A DNA stretch of 64,000 nucleotides from CAKZSB01 sp964573105 (GTDB lineage: Bacteria; Pseudomonadota; Gammaproteobacteria; Granulosicoccales; Granulosicoccaceae): assembly GCA_964573105.1 (NCBI GenBank), contig CAZNIS010000016.1:1-64000 (forward strand), read 5' to 3'. The position numbers and the translations under genes are program-made. Under the pieces are notes generated by a model. That model did not search any database. It was given only the letters and a program-made list of their open reading frames with translations, and was not told the origin of the DNA. This document shows positions 17,801 through 25,241 of the stretch, in pieces. Position 1 is the first letter of the stretch, and the number at the start of each line of letters is the position of its first letter.

Positions 17801-17867
17801 GCATCATCAGTACGAGGAATGTGGCCGTGGTGAGCCAGACTGTGTCTATGGCGATTTGCACCGACAT
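14838..17867 (-). CDS. Ammonium transporter fused to PAS-GGDEF-EAL (c-di-GMP signalling)
   Basis: A 1009-residue fusion. Residues 1-372 are a full Amt domain of about 11 spans with the pore residues conserved: Asp150, His158 and His314 correspond to AmtB Asp160, His168 and His318. Residues 373-391 (LRVTEQEEKLGLNYTEHGE) keep the cytoplasmic tail that binds GlnK in AmtB. A helical linker leads to a PAS domain (about 449-565). A GGDEF domain follows (GGDEF at 651-655, with a c-di-GMP inhibitory site RPQD at 642-645) and then an EAL domain (EAL at 782-784, DDFGSG at 902-907, KLKID at 921-925). Both enzyme active sites look intact. It probably converts ammonium passage or GlnK state into synthesis or breakdown of cyclic-di-GMP. 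The serine hydrolase gene lies upstream on the same strand. Confidence 0.95.
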   Translation of the reverse strand: MSVQIAIDTVWLTTATFLVLMMQAGFLLLEGGRVRAKNSINVAQKNLSDLVVSWAGFFIIGFAVMFGTGVPDANGEAPPGALQFLYQLGFCATAASIVSGAIAERMSYRGYLVMAAVISILVYPLVGRAVWGDMFIAEHTAWLADLGFVDFAGSTVVHCVGAWAGLVGILLIGARHGRYDEDGKLISMPANNTVISMVGVLLLLLGWLGFNGGSTSPGDPVLASILLNTMTAACFGALAGMAIGVRLDNGVFNPSRICNGLLGGLVACTASVNLMSTADAMWVGLAGGGVATAGAEWLARKLKIDDPVDVVATHGFAGLLGTLMVAFVAPVEALPTGSVIAQFGVQLLGATAVFVFVSSVTWLSLKIASRWIPLRVTEQEEKLGLNYTEHGEAVGAGRLQMALESRIQDATGFAGHIDVASNDEHSELAQAMNQLLDKHEKARLTINQSEQRFKQFAQTASDWLWETDSRMVFTYISECTGDLPDLHSLSRNQSLFDFFAIDEADENEIRLCLHHCAPLPMFESRVDSADNLLVEVRGVPFFDESGDLLGYRGTVSDISPRKAAENRALYLATHDELTGLPNRRALDEQLDEALESCDRSGLALVVAGIDLDGFKKVNDSYGHSAGDELLREVASRIESELRPQDRAFRTGGDEFVVLLTGLHEDTALAESHTLGNRLIESVSKDYVLQSATTRIGASIGLAAHPLHNEKSTDLARLADLALYAAKSQGKGRVITFDPQMDLDYQRQHELEVDLRQALARDQFFLLYQPLIDTATEQVIGFEALIRWQHPERGLIPPDQFIGLAEQLDLMDDIGAYVLRTACEFAAQWMPTSTAPRIAVNVSPTQLKSAGFVPLVRQTLADTGLDPDRLELEITEDVLVHNFSEMRETLLQVRAMGVSVAVDDFGSGRTSLRYLNQFPVSKLKIDRAFVRHLGNDGKAAQITQSIVNLAQRLGVTVIAEGVEEQQHLEMLRQWQCDQVQGYLFSKPVSADNVLEMLKIQQSGSDQSKAG

Positions 17868-17894
17868 ACTATTAAGCGAGCCTATAAACGCCTA

Positions 17895-17919
17895 CCCGAG
17901 TTAAAATTGTCGACTCGGG
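17895..17919. other. Inverted repeat upstream of the Amt-GGDEF-EAL gene
   Basis: CCCGAGT (17895-17901) and ACTCGGG (17913-17919) form perfect 7-bp arms about 28 bases before the Amt start codon. With no T run it is more likely an operator or leader hairpin than a terminator for the upstream hydrolase gene. Confidence 0.45.
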
Positions 17920-17994
17920 CTGGCTAAACTGAATCAGCTCGCCGGTTCGCTGCCGTGAATCAAGAACAGATCACGAACCAAATTGATTTGTAAA

Positions 17995-19284
17995 CTACAT
18001 CGACGCTGTAATCGCCTGGTAGACACGGCTTCGCAGTTCGCGCCGCAACGGGTAGGTAGAAGAGGGCATCAGCTGGGTGAAGAACACAGTGAAGAGCTCC
18101 TGATGTTTGTCGATCCAGAAAAACGTACTCGCGGCACCACCCCAGTGCGCCTCGCCGGGCGACGTGATGATGTGTGCCTTGACCGGGTCGAGCACAACGG
18201 CGAAGCCAAGCCCAAAGCCAATGCCGTCATAACTGGTTTCACTCCATACCGGCTGACCCATAGCGGCCATGTCACGGTTGTCGGGCAACTGGTTTTGGCA
18301 CATGTATGCAACGGTTACCGGAGAGAGCAGCCGGCGGCCGTTGAGCTCACCGCCGTTGAGCAGCATCTGACAAAAAGTAGCGTAATCGTCGAGGCTGCCG
18401 GTCAATCCGCCGCCGCCGGAGAACAATGGGGTTGGGCGGGTGTAGCGACTGCCGGCCGCCGGGTCCAGCAATTCCAGGGCGGCGGGTGTTTTTGCAGCCA
18501 GGCCGGTGGGGGTGGAGGTGCGTCCGACGCTTGCCATATTGCCTCCGCCCTCGGGTCCGTAGAGTGCGGCGAAACGCTGATGGTTGGACTCTGCGACGTG
18601 AAAATCGGTGTCCTGCATGTTCAGGGGCTCGAATATGCGGGTTCTGAAAAAGGTTTGCAGTGACTGGCCAGACCAGACTTCAACCAGCCTGCCCAGTACG
18701 TCGGTCGACACGCTGTAGTTCCACTGACTGCCCGGCTGGCACAGCAACGGGGCGGTGGCGAGCTTGCCGACCATCTCTTCCAGCGTATGCCCGGTGCCCT
18801 GAAAGTTGATGCCGTTGGATCGATAGTAGTCATCGACGGGGCTTGCGTGCATGAATTCGTAGGTCAGGCCAGATGTGTGGTTCATGAGTTGGCGAACCGT
18901 AATCGGCGTTGTCTGCGGCTCGACCTCGTCGATCGATGCGCCGTTGCCGATCCAGACCGGTGTATCTGCAAATTCTGGCAGGTAGCGCGCGATCGGGTCG
19001 TCGAGCTGAAAGTGACCTTCCTCATAGAGCATCATGGCCGCCACCGTGGTGACCGGTTTGGTCATCGAGAAAATCCGCGTCAGGGTATCGCGCTTAAACG
19101 GCCGGTCGGATTCGCGCTCGGCGAGGCCCGCACTTTGGCAAAACGCAATTTTGCCACGCCTGCCGACGATGGCGCTGGCGCCCGCCAGGCGGCCGCTGTC
19201 GACTTGTTGCTCGAGCCAATCGCCAAGGCGCTGCAGTCGTTCGGTACTGAGGCCTAAGTGTTCCGGGGTGTCAGTTTCAAGCAT
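17995..19284 (-). CDS. Serine hydrolase, beta-lactamase/family VIII esterase type
   Basis: Protein of 429 residues of the class C beta-lactamase fold. The nucleophile motif S-x-x-K is Ser73-Met-Thr-Lys76. The second motif is Tyr190-Ser-Val in QWNYSVSTDVLG, as in family VIII carboxylesterases such as EstB, in place of the Tyr-x-Asn of true beta-lactamases and DD-peptidases. This favours esterase activity on short acyl esters. The start has no hydrophobic signal segment, so it should be cytoplasmic. It lies upstream of the Amt-GGDEF-EAL gene with 127 bases between them. The natural substrate cannot be told. Confidence 0.87.
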   Translation of the reverse strand: MLETDTPEHLGLSTERLQRLGDWLEQQVDSGRLAGASAIVGRRGKIAFCQSAGLAERESDRPFKRDTLTRIFSMTKPVTTVAAMMLYEEGHFQLDDPIARYLPEFADTPVWIGNGASIDEVEPQTTPITVRQLMNHTSGLTYEFMHASPVDDYYRSNGINFQGTGHTLEEMVGKLATAPLLCQPGSQWNYSVSTDVLGRLVEVWSGQSLQTFFRTRIFEPLNMQDTDFHVAESNHQRFAALYGPEGGGNMASVGRTSTPTGLAAKTPAALELLDPAAGSRYTRPTPLFSGGGGLTGSLDDYATFCQMLLNGGELNGRRLLSPVTVAYMCQNQLPDNRDMAAMGQPVWSETSYDGIGFGLGFAVVLDPVKAHIITSPGEAHWGGAASTFFWIDKHQELFTVFFTQLMPSSTYPLRRELRSRVYQAITASM

Positions 19285-19441
19285 GTGATTCTCGCGGTGA
19301 TTGGCTGTATTTTATCGGGTTATGGTCGCTCTGCACACGCGACAGCGGATCAGCGTTGACGCTACAATGCCACCGGAAGCTTTTCCGGTTAAGCACTCGG
19401 CATCGAGAGCGACGAGTAACAGATCACAAGGGTTGTGCTAG

Positions 19442-20131
19442 ATGAAAACCATTGGCCTTCTGGGCGGTATGAGTTGGGAGAGTACCGAGCTTTACTATCG
19501 ACTGATCAACGAACAGACCAGAACATTAATGGGTGGTTTGCATTCTGCGCCACTGGTGATGGTCAGTGTGGATTTTCAGGAAATTGAACAGCTGCAAAAC
19601 GACGGGCGCTGGCGACAGGCCGGCGAGTTGCTGGCCGGCAAGGCACAGGCGGTTGAGGCGGCGGGTGCGGATTTTCTGGTGATCTGTACCAACACCATGC
19701 ACCGCGTGGCCGAGCAGATTCAGGCAGCGATCAATATCCCTTTGTTGCATCTGGCAGACGCCACAGCCAGCGAGATTGTCCGCGACGGATTTTTGAATGT
19801 GGCCTTGCTCGGCACCCGTTTCACGATGGAGCAGGACTTCTACAAAGGGCGTTTGGAGGAGCACGGGTTGAATGTGCTGGTACCAGAGCCCGATGATCGA
19901 GACACGGTGCACCGAATCATCTACGACGAGCTGTGCCTGGGCAAAGTCGAGGATGCATCACGGCAACAATATCTGGCAGTGATCGACCGTCTCGCCGATG
20001 CCGGCGCCGATTGCGTCATCGCCGGATGCACCGAAATAGGGATGTTGGTTAAACAGCCGGATATCGAACTGAAATTGTTTGATACCACGGAGATTCACGC
20101 GCTGGCGGCGGTGGCCAAAGCGATGCAGTAG
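19442..20131 (+). CDS. Aspartate/glutamate racemase family protein
   Basis: Cofactor-independent amino-acid racemase fold, 229 residues, as usual. The start MKTIGLLGGMSWEST is characteristic of the YgeA/RacX branch. The two catalytic cysteines are Cys82 (CTNTMH) and Cys196 (AGCTEI), both conserved, so it should be active as a two-base racemase. The substrate could be aspartate, glutamate or a broader range, as YgeA acts on homoserine and others. The ATG at 19442 follows AGGGTTG closely. It stands alone on the plus strand, converging with an SDR gene after six bases. Confidence 0.9.
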   Translation: MKTIGLLGGMSWESTELYYRLINEQTRTLMGGLHSAPLVMVSVDFQEIEQLQNDGRWRQAGELLAGKAQAVEAAGADFLVICTNTMHRVAEQIQAAINIPLLHLADATASEIVRDGFLNVALLGTRFTMEQDFYKGRLEEHGLNVLVPEPDDRDTVHRIIYDELCLGKVEDASRQQYLAVIDRLADAGADCVIAGCTEIGMLVKQPDIELKLFDTTEIHALAAVAKAMQ

Positions 20132-20137
20132 CGGCGG

Positions 20138-20869
20138 CTAAAAATCTTCCAGATGCGTTCTCACATCAATCTCGTGCGTCCAGGCATTGCGTGGCTGCCC
20201 GTGCAGATACAGGTAGATCTCGGCAAGGCCCGACAAGCCAATAAATCGATCCGCACCCAGTTGCTCGAAGCGTTCAGGCATTCGCGATCGAATGCGCTCG
20301 CCGTTGATGCCGCCGTCGATAAACACTTGCGCCACATGGATGCCGCGCGGCCCATAAGCTTTGGCGAGGCTTTGCGCCATGGTGCGCAGGCCGGCCTTGG
20401 CCGAGGTGAAAGCCGCAAAGCCTGGCTTGCCGCGAAGTGATGCACTGGCACCGGTAAATAGCAGCGTCCCTGCCTCCCGTGGCAGCATGGCTTTTAATGC
20501 TTCACGCGCGAACAGAAAACCACCGAAACAGCCAACCCGCCACGCCTGTTCGAAATAATCTGCCTGCATCTCGATAAACTCGCCGGGCATATTGTTGCCA
20601 GCGTTGAAGATCGCCAGTCGCACCGGTCCGATGGATTCTGCCTGCTCAAGCAGTGAAATAACTTGCGCCTCATCAGTGGTATCTGTGGCAACCGCGGTGG
20701 CCTTACCACCGGCCTCTTCTATGTTGTCTACCACCGATGCAAGCTTTTCTATCGTGCGTCCGGCAGCGATCACGTGCAGTCCACTGGCAGCCACCTGCCT
20801 GCACAGTTCTCCACCGAGCCCGTCGATCGGGCCCACACCAATAATGACTGCGGTATCAGGTTGGTTCAT
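20138..20869 (-). CDS. SDR-like oxidoreductase with catalytic Tyr replaced by Phe
   Basis: Short-chain dehydrogenase/reductase fold, 243 residues. The nucleotide-binding element is the unusual GVGPIDGLGGEL (11-22) and the FNAGNN segment (88-93) is kept, but the Y-x-x-x-K catalytic pair reads Phe154-Thr-Ser-Ala-Lys158. This fits a known SDR subgroup (SDR_c10 in my recollection) that keeps the Lys but has Phe for the Tyr, so ordinary alcohol dehydrogenase activity is doubtful. Ser142/Ser144 are present. It follows the enolase-superfamily gene by 11 bases on the same strand, so they form an operon and it may serve the same pathway. Confidence 0.88.
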   Translation of the reverse strand: MNQPDTAVIIGVGPIDGLGGELCRQVAASGLHVIAAGRTIEKLASVVDNIEEAGGKATAVATDTTDEAQVISLLEQAESIGPVRLAIFNAGNNMPGEFIEMQADYFEQAWRVGCFGGFLFAREALKAMLPREAGTLLFTGASASLRGKPGFAAFTSAKAGLRTMAQSLAKAYGPRGIHVAQVFIDGGINGERIRSRMPERFEQLGADRFIGLSGLAEIYLYLHGQPRNAWTHEIDVRTHLEDF

Positions 20870-20880
20870 CGTGTTTTGGC

Positions 20881-21969
20881 TTAGTTGATTCGGTAGCGTG
20901 CCAACATGGACGGGTCTGGCGTAAAGCCCAGACCGATCGACTCTGGCAGGGCGACGGTGCCGTTGCGCGATAGCGGCGTCTGTGGATCCAGATAGTTCTC
21001 CAGATCGATGAAGAGGTGTTCAAACAATCCGCAAACCGGTTGTGCGGCCATCAGTTGCAGGGTTGCCTGATAGCCTGGGCCAAAGTAAGGCGAGTGCGGC
21101 ATGATCGTCTTGTCGGCCGACTCGGCCAGCTCGCAGACTTGCAGGAATTCACTGATTCCACCGACCTTGATCACACTAGGTTGCAGGATATCGATGCTGC
21201 CGGCAAGGCGCGCAAACTCAACGCTGGTGCAGGCGTTTTCACCGCTTGCGATACTGACACCATAGTCGCTTTGCAGCTCGGTCAGTTGTTGTTCGCTGTC
21301 TGGTGGGAACAATGGTTCTTCCACCCAGTACAGCTGCATGTCACGCATGTGCGGCATCAGCGCTTGTGCCTGTTCCGGTGTCCAGTTGCAGTTCACGTCT
21401 GTGGTGAGCTGAATCGGATGGGGTGCTGCATCGCGTCCGGCACGAATATTCTCAAGTGTGATTTCATGTAGCTTGATCGTCTGATAGCCGCGATTCACCG
21501 CATCGGCGGTATACTGGGCGACCGTGTCTGGCTCGCCATAGCGCACCAGGCTTGCGTAGGCAGGCAACTGATCGCGATGATCTGTGTTTAACAATGCCGC
21601 CAGTGACTTGCCCGCCTGTTTTGCCTTGATATCCCACAGCGCGATGTCAACGGCTGACATCGCGAATTGCGTGATCCCGTAACGGCCATGCAGGTGCAGT
21701 TTCTGTTGCAGTTGCCGGTTGAATTCGGCGGGTGATTCAATGGTCTGTCCAACCACCAGAGGCAGAACCAGTTCATTCAATGCGGTGACAGTCGTTTGCA
21801 GATGGGCGTAGGCAAAGCCCTCGCCCCAGCCGATCAGGCCGTCGCTGGTCTGCAGTTTGAGCAACGCGATTTGTACTTTCGTCCATCGATTGGGCATAAG
21901 CCCGGTGCCGCTGCTGCCATCGGTGAACGGGATCTCCAGTGCGATTACCTCTGCGGTCTCTATCTGCAT
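20881..21969 (-). CDS. Mandelate racemase/muconate lactonizing enzyme family protein (enolase superfamily)
   Basis: Enolase-superfamily enzyme of 362 residues, which abstracts a proton alpha to a carboxylate, probably acting as a sugar-acid dehydratase or an epimerase. The general-base motif K-x-H is Lys166-Leu-His168; metal ligands are Asp191, Glu217 or Glu218, and Glu244 (SGEN); His292 (MPHSPYFGPG) is the second catalytic side. The start is set at 21969 (MQIETAEV), where the capping domain begins; the open frame runs 74 codons further into the divergent SDR gene and has a Cys-rich, non-family sequence. It leads a two-gene operon with the Phe-type SDR and diverges from the SDR at 22114. Confidence 0.9.
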   Translation of the reverse strand: MQIETAEVIALEIPFTDGSSGTGLMPNRWTKVQIALLKLQTSDGLIGWGEGFAYAHLQTTVTALNELVLPLVVGQTIESPAEFNRQLQQKLHLHGRYGITQFAMSAVDIALWDIKAKQAGKSLAALLNTDHRDQLPAYASLVRYGEPDTVAQYTADAVNRGYQTIKLHEITLENIRAGRDAAPHPIQLTTDVNCNWTPEQAQALMPHMRDMQLYWVEEPLFPPDSEQQLTELQSDYGVSIASGENACTSVEFARLAGSIDILQPSVIKVGGISEFLQVCELAESADKTIMPHSPYFGPGYQATLQLMAAQPVCGLFEHLFIDLENYLDPQTPLSRNGTVALPESIGLGFTPDPSMLARYRIN

Positions 21970-22113
21970 GATCGGTCGGGTCTGGCGGTCGCTTGCAAGC
22001 AGACAGAGTGCCACAGCTTCGTCAGCGGCCCAAGTGCTGTCGAACAGTGCACCGATCACCACACCGCTGCGGCACTGTGATATTTTGCAGTCAGTCGAGC
22101 ACAGAGCGCAGTC

Positions 22114-22881
22114 ATGCAGATAGCCGGTAAAACAATTGTGGTAACAGGTGCCGCCAGTGGTATCGGTAAGGCAATGGCGTTGCGCTTTCACGCAGAAGGG
22201 GCGGCCGGCATCGTGGTCGCCGATCTGCAGCGCGAGGCACTGGACTCAGTCGCCGCCGAGATAAACGGGCTGGCGGTTGAATGCGATGTGGCAGATGAAG
22301 GCTCGGTCAAGGCGCTGGTCGAACGCTGCGAACGCGACGTCGGGCCGATAGATATCTTCTGTTCCAACGCTGGCATTATCACCGGTGGTGGTGAAAACGC
22401 CTCCAACGAGGACTGGCAGCGCAACTGGGACATCCACGTGATGGGGCACGTGTATGCCGCGCGCGCGGTGATCCCGGGCATGATCGAACGCGGTGGTGGC
22501 TATCTGGTGAATACGGCATCGGCGGCGGGGCTGCTGACACACATTGATCTGGCAACCTATGCGGTCAGCAAACACGCATCGGTTGCGTTTGCGGAGTGGT
22601 TGTCCATTCGCTACGGCGATCAGGGCATTCGCGTCTCGACCCTGTGTCCACAGGCGGTGCGCACCGCAATGACAGCGGGCATGGAAGAGGGCGTGGCCGC
22701 AGTCGATGGCATGCTCGAACCCGATGAGCTTGCCGAGTGTGTAGTTGAGACCATGGCGCGCGAGGAGTTTCTGATCCTTCCCCATCCGCAGGTGCTGGAT
22801 TATATGCAGCGCAAGACTGGTGACTACGATCGCTGGATCAGAGGGATGCGACGCATGCTGGGTAAATTTGTCTCGCGTTAG
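22114..22881 (+). CDS. SDR family NAD(P)-dependent oxidoreductase
   Basis: Classical short-chain dehydrogenase of 255 residues. The cofactor motif TGAASGIG is at 11-18, Asp37 after the second strand favours NAD over NADP, and the catalytic Ser136, Tyr149 and Lys153 are all present. The C-terminal third is slightly longer than in the smallest SDRs. It is followed after 75 bases by a class II aldolase gene on the same strand, so the pair may be coexpressed, and it diverges from the enolase-superfamily operon. This suggests oxidation of a hydroxy acid or a sugar-acid intermediate; the substrate is unknown. Confidence 0.92.
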   Translation: MQIAGKTIVVTGAASGIGKAMALRFHAEGAAGIVVADLQREALDSVAAEINGLAVECDVADEGSVKALVERCERDVGPIDIFCSNAGIITGGGENASNEDWQRNWDIHVMGHVYAARAVIPGMIERGGGYLVNTASAAGLLTHIDLATYAVSKHASVAFAEWLSIRYGDQGIRVSTLCPQAVRTAMTAGMEEGVAAVDGMLEPDELAECVVETMAREEFLILPHPQVLDYMQRKTGDYDRWIRGMRRMLGKFVSR

Positions 22882-22956
22882 CGCGTTGTGGCGGGTTGGT
22901 ATACTCTTAAAGTCACAACAGTAATCAACGCGATCCAAGAAACCCGGAGGACTGCA

Positions 22957-23742
22957 ATGAGTCAATCATCAGTGCTGGCAAGTGTCGATAAGCGCGCGGC
23001 AGATGCCGGCGAGCGCGAGGTCAGAGTGCAACTGGCCGCCGCCTACCGACTGGTCGACTATTTCGGCTGGAACGAATTGATCTATGGCCACTTGACGGTA
23101 AAGGTGCCTGGGCCGGACGATCACTTTCTGATCAATCCCTATGGATTAAATTACGACGAAGTGACGGCCTCCAATCTGGTTAAGGTCGATCTGCATGGCA
23201 ACGTGGTGGATAACAGTGAACATCCTGTGTCGCGTGCAGGTTTTGTCATTCACTCGGCGATTCACATGGCACGCAGCGAGGAAAACAAGTGCGTCATGCA
23301 TACTCATACCCGAGCTGGAATGGCGCTGGCCGCATTGCAGGATGGACTGCTGCCTATCTCTATGATGTCAACGCGCTTCCACAACCGCATTGCCTATCAT
23401 GATTACGAAGGTGTGAGCCTCTACGATGATGAGCGCGAGCGCTTGCTGGAAAGCCTGGGTGATAAAAAGGCGATGATTCTTCGCAATCACGGTTTGCTGA
23501 CGGTTGGACGCTCTGTCTCTGAAGCGTTTTTAAATTTGTATCGGCTGGAGCGATCCTGTCAGATTCAAATCGATGCGGCGGCCGCCGGCACATTGAACAC
23601 GCTATCGTCGGATATCGCCGAAAAGTCAGCGCGAGAAATTGACGAATTTTCCGAGCTTGAAACTGACAAGGGTGTGGGCTGGCTGGAGTTTGCGGCGTTG
23701 ATGCGCAAGATGGATAAGATCGATCCAGGCTATCGCGAATAA
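22957..23742 (+). CDS. Class II aldolase/adducin domain protein
   Basis: Protein of 261 residues of the zinc-dependent class II aldolase (AraD/FucA) fold. His115 and His117 (MHTHTRAG) and His178 (RNHGLLT) are the zinc ligands, and the GWNELIYGHLTVKV segment (37-50) is the usual phosphate- or carboxylate-binding edge. The group includes sugar-phosphate aldolases, decarboxylases and members of unknown activity; the branch with this N-terminus is often annotated only by its domain. The ATG at 22957 has a clear GGAGG seven bases upstream, which rejects the longer frame from 22888. It follows the SDR gene and probably acts in the same breakdown route. Confidence 0.9.
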   Translation: MSQSSVLASVDKRAADAGEREVRVQLAAAYRLVDYFGWNELIYGHLTVKVPGPDDHFLINPYGLNYDEVTASNLVKVDLHGNVVDNSEHPVSRAGFVIHSAIHMARSEENKCVMHTHTRAGMALAALQDGLLPISMMSTRFHNRIAYHDYEGVSLYDDERERLLESLGDKKAMILRNHGLLTVGRSVSEAFLNLYRLERSCQIQIDAAAAGTLNTLSSDIAEKSAREIDEFSELETDKGVGWLEFAALMRKMDKIDPGYRE

Positions 23743-24075
23743 TCGGTATCGAGTTTTTGGCGCTGCTCCGTTGGGGAGTCTTTCAGCGATCCGGTGCTGC
23801 TGCGGTGGCTGTATTGTGTAGGATCTGGATGCCGTGGCAAGCACGGCATGAGGGAGTATTTTAGCGCGCTGCAGTAGCGGCTTGCGCTGATAGCGCTTGA
23901 TACACTTTTCCGCCATACCCTCCGCCATACCGAACTTGCTCCGCTATCCAGTTGCATACGGTTGTACGAGAATCGGATGCGATTGTGCAATTCAGGCAAA
24001 CATTGCATAGCAAGCAGGGTATGACGTGCACTGGCACTGTACTTCAGGCTGGCTTGTTTGCGTTGGACTTTCCCG
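23743..24075. other. Intergenic region between aldolase and cupin genes
   Basis: Convergent interval of 333 bases. Open frames crossing it (for example 23730-24278, minus strand) show no motif I recognise and overlap the cupin gene. No clear hairpin terminator, RNA gene or mobile-element end was found. Confidence 0.55.
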
Positions 24076-24525
24076 CTAAACGGGATTCTCTTCGATGTGG
24101 TCAGCAGGGGCTTCAACTTCACGTGTGACGAAATTCGCCGGTGACACAATTTCCAGTACTTCAAAATCTTCAGAGCAATCGATTTCACGATGCCGAATAT
24201 AGGGCTTTTGTAAAACGCTGTCGCCCTTTTTGATCGTTTTGACACCCTCGCCTTCGTATTCGAATGTGGCCCAGCCATTCAACACCATCACGAATTGAAA
24301 ATCGCATTCGTGCAAGTGCCAGGCTTGTACTTTGTCCTTGGTTTTCTTGCCATTGTGGCGGATGATGTGGGCGACGTAATCCCCTTTGGTGCCGTCTTTT
24401 ATTCCCAGATCGCGATATTCGAAAATCTCTCGCAGCCCGGGTGTCCAGTCGGCGTCAGCTGCCAGATTGTGGACAAAATCCCAGTGGCTCTTGTCTTCGA
24501 TTTTGTCTTTCGTCTGGTCTGCCAT
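24076..24525 (-). CDS. Cupin domain protein
   Basis: Single-cupin protein of 149 residues. The metal-binding motif reads His70-x-His72 with Gln77 in the position often held by Glu, followed by the G-rich turn and a second motif region (YIRHREID) with a further His. This is compatible with a small metal-dependent dioxygenase, isomerase or sensing protein; no specific reaction can be assigned. The start at 24525 is chosen since GGAG stands nine bases upstream; the extended frame to 24558 begins with TTG and lacks a ribosome site. It lies 62 bases downstream of the MaoC gene on the same strand. Confidence 0.85.
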   Translation of the reverse strand: MADQTKDKIEDKSHWDFVHNLAADADWTPGLREIFEYRDLGIKDGTKGDYVAHIIRHNGKKTKDKVQAWHLHECDFQFVMVLNGWATFEYEGEGVKTIKKGDSVLQKPYIRHREIDCSEDFEVLEIVSPANFVTREVEAPADHIEENPV

Positions 24526-24587
24526 GATTCGCTCCACGCTGGTTGATGTCGGCATCAATGTAGCAGATTGCCGTCCGATTCAATAGC

Positions 24588-25040
24588 TCAGTCTGGCGCA
24601 GCGCTGCGGCACCGGTACATGCCCATTCCAGCAAAAGACATCACGACTTCCCCGTGCTGATTCAGGGTTTCCGTACTCATGTGTACCACCCCGCGATCCG
24701 GTTTGCTGCGCGAGCGGCGGGTCTCCTTCACGGTGACGCGAATGCTCAGGGTGTCGCCGGGGCGTACCGGTTTTCGCCAACGCACCTCGTCCACGCCTGG
24801 TGAACCCATGCTGGCGCTATCCAGGATGTAGCTCTCGCACAGCATGCGCATGGTGATGGACCCGGTGTGCCAGCCGCTGGCGACCAGGCCGCCAAAAGCG
24901 CTGTCCTTCGCCGCCACCGGGTCGGTGTGAAAAGTTTGCGGATCGAACCTGCTGGCAAATTCGATAATCTGCGCTTCTGTGATCGCAATTCCGGGATGTG
25001 TGATCACCTCACCAGGTGTAAAATCTTCAAAATACCGCAT
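24588..25040 (-). CDS. MaoC-family hydratase
   Basis: Hot-dog-fold (R)-specific enoyl-CoA hydratase-like protein, 150 residues. It has the family opening (MRYFEDFTPGE) and the catalytic pair Asp33 and His38 in RFDPQTFHTD, followed by FGGLVASGWHT. Members hydrate enoyl-CoA or mesaconyl-CoA-like thioesters. A gene for a CaiB/BaiF CoA-transferase starts 201 bases away in the opposite direction, so together they could activate and hydrate an unsaturated acid. The cupin gene follows on the same strand. Confidence 0.92.
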   Translation of the reverse strand: MRYFEDFTPGEVITHPGIAITEAQIIEFASRFDPQTFHTDPVAAKDSAFGGLVASGWHTGSITMRMLCESYILDSASMGSPGVDEVRWRKPVRPGDTLSIRVTVKETRRSRSKPDRGVVHMSTETLNQHGEVVMSFAGMGMYRCRSAAPD

Positions 25041-25241
25041 CGTTTGCTGTCCTCCGGGCGTGCAGGGCAGATGTTAGCATTGTGCCCGCTGTGCCGTTCG
25101 TCGCTCCATAGATCAGTCATCGTCACTATAACAGCAATAAAAGGGTCAGAGTCACTGTGTCAGTTTCAGTTGAAAGTCTTTTGCGGGTCTGGATGGCAGT
25201 GAGTCTGAGGCGTTCCAGCAGATTTGGGATGACTGTTTGAT

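Noticed and set aside
21970..22191. N-terminal 74-codon extension of the enolase-superfamily gene
   Set aside because: Cys-rich and outside the family, and would overlap the divergent SDR gene start.
23730..24278. 182-codon minus-strand frame, considered as a transposase remnant
   Set aside because: No DDE or other transposase motif, no inverted ends, and it overlaps the cupin gene.
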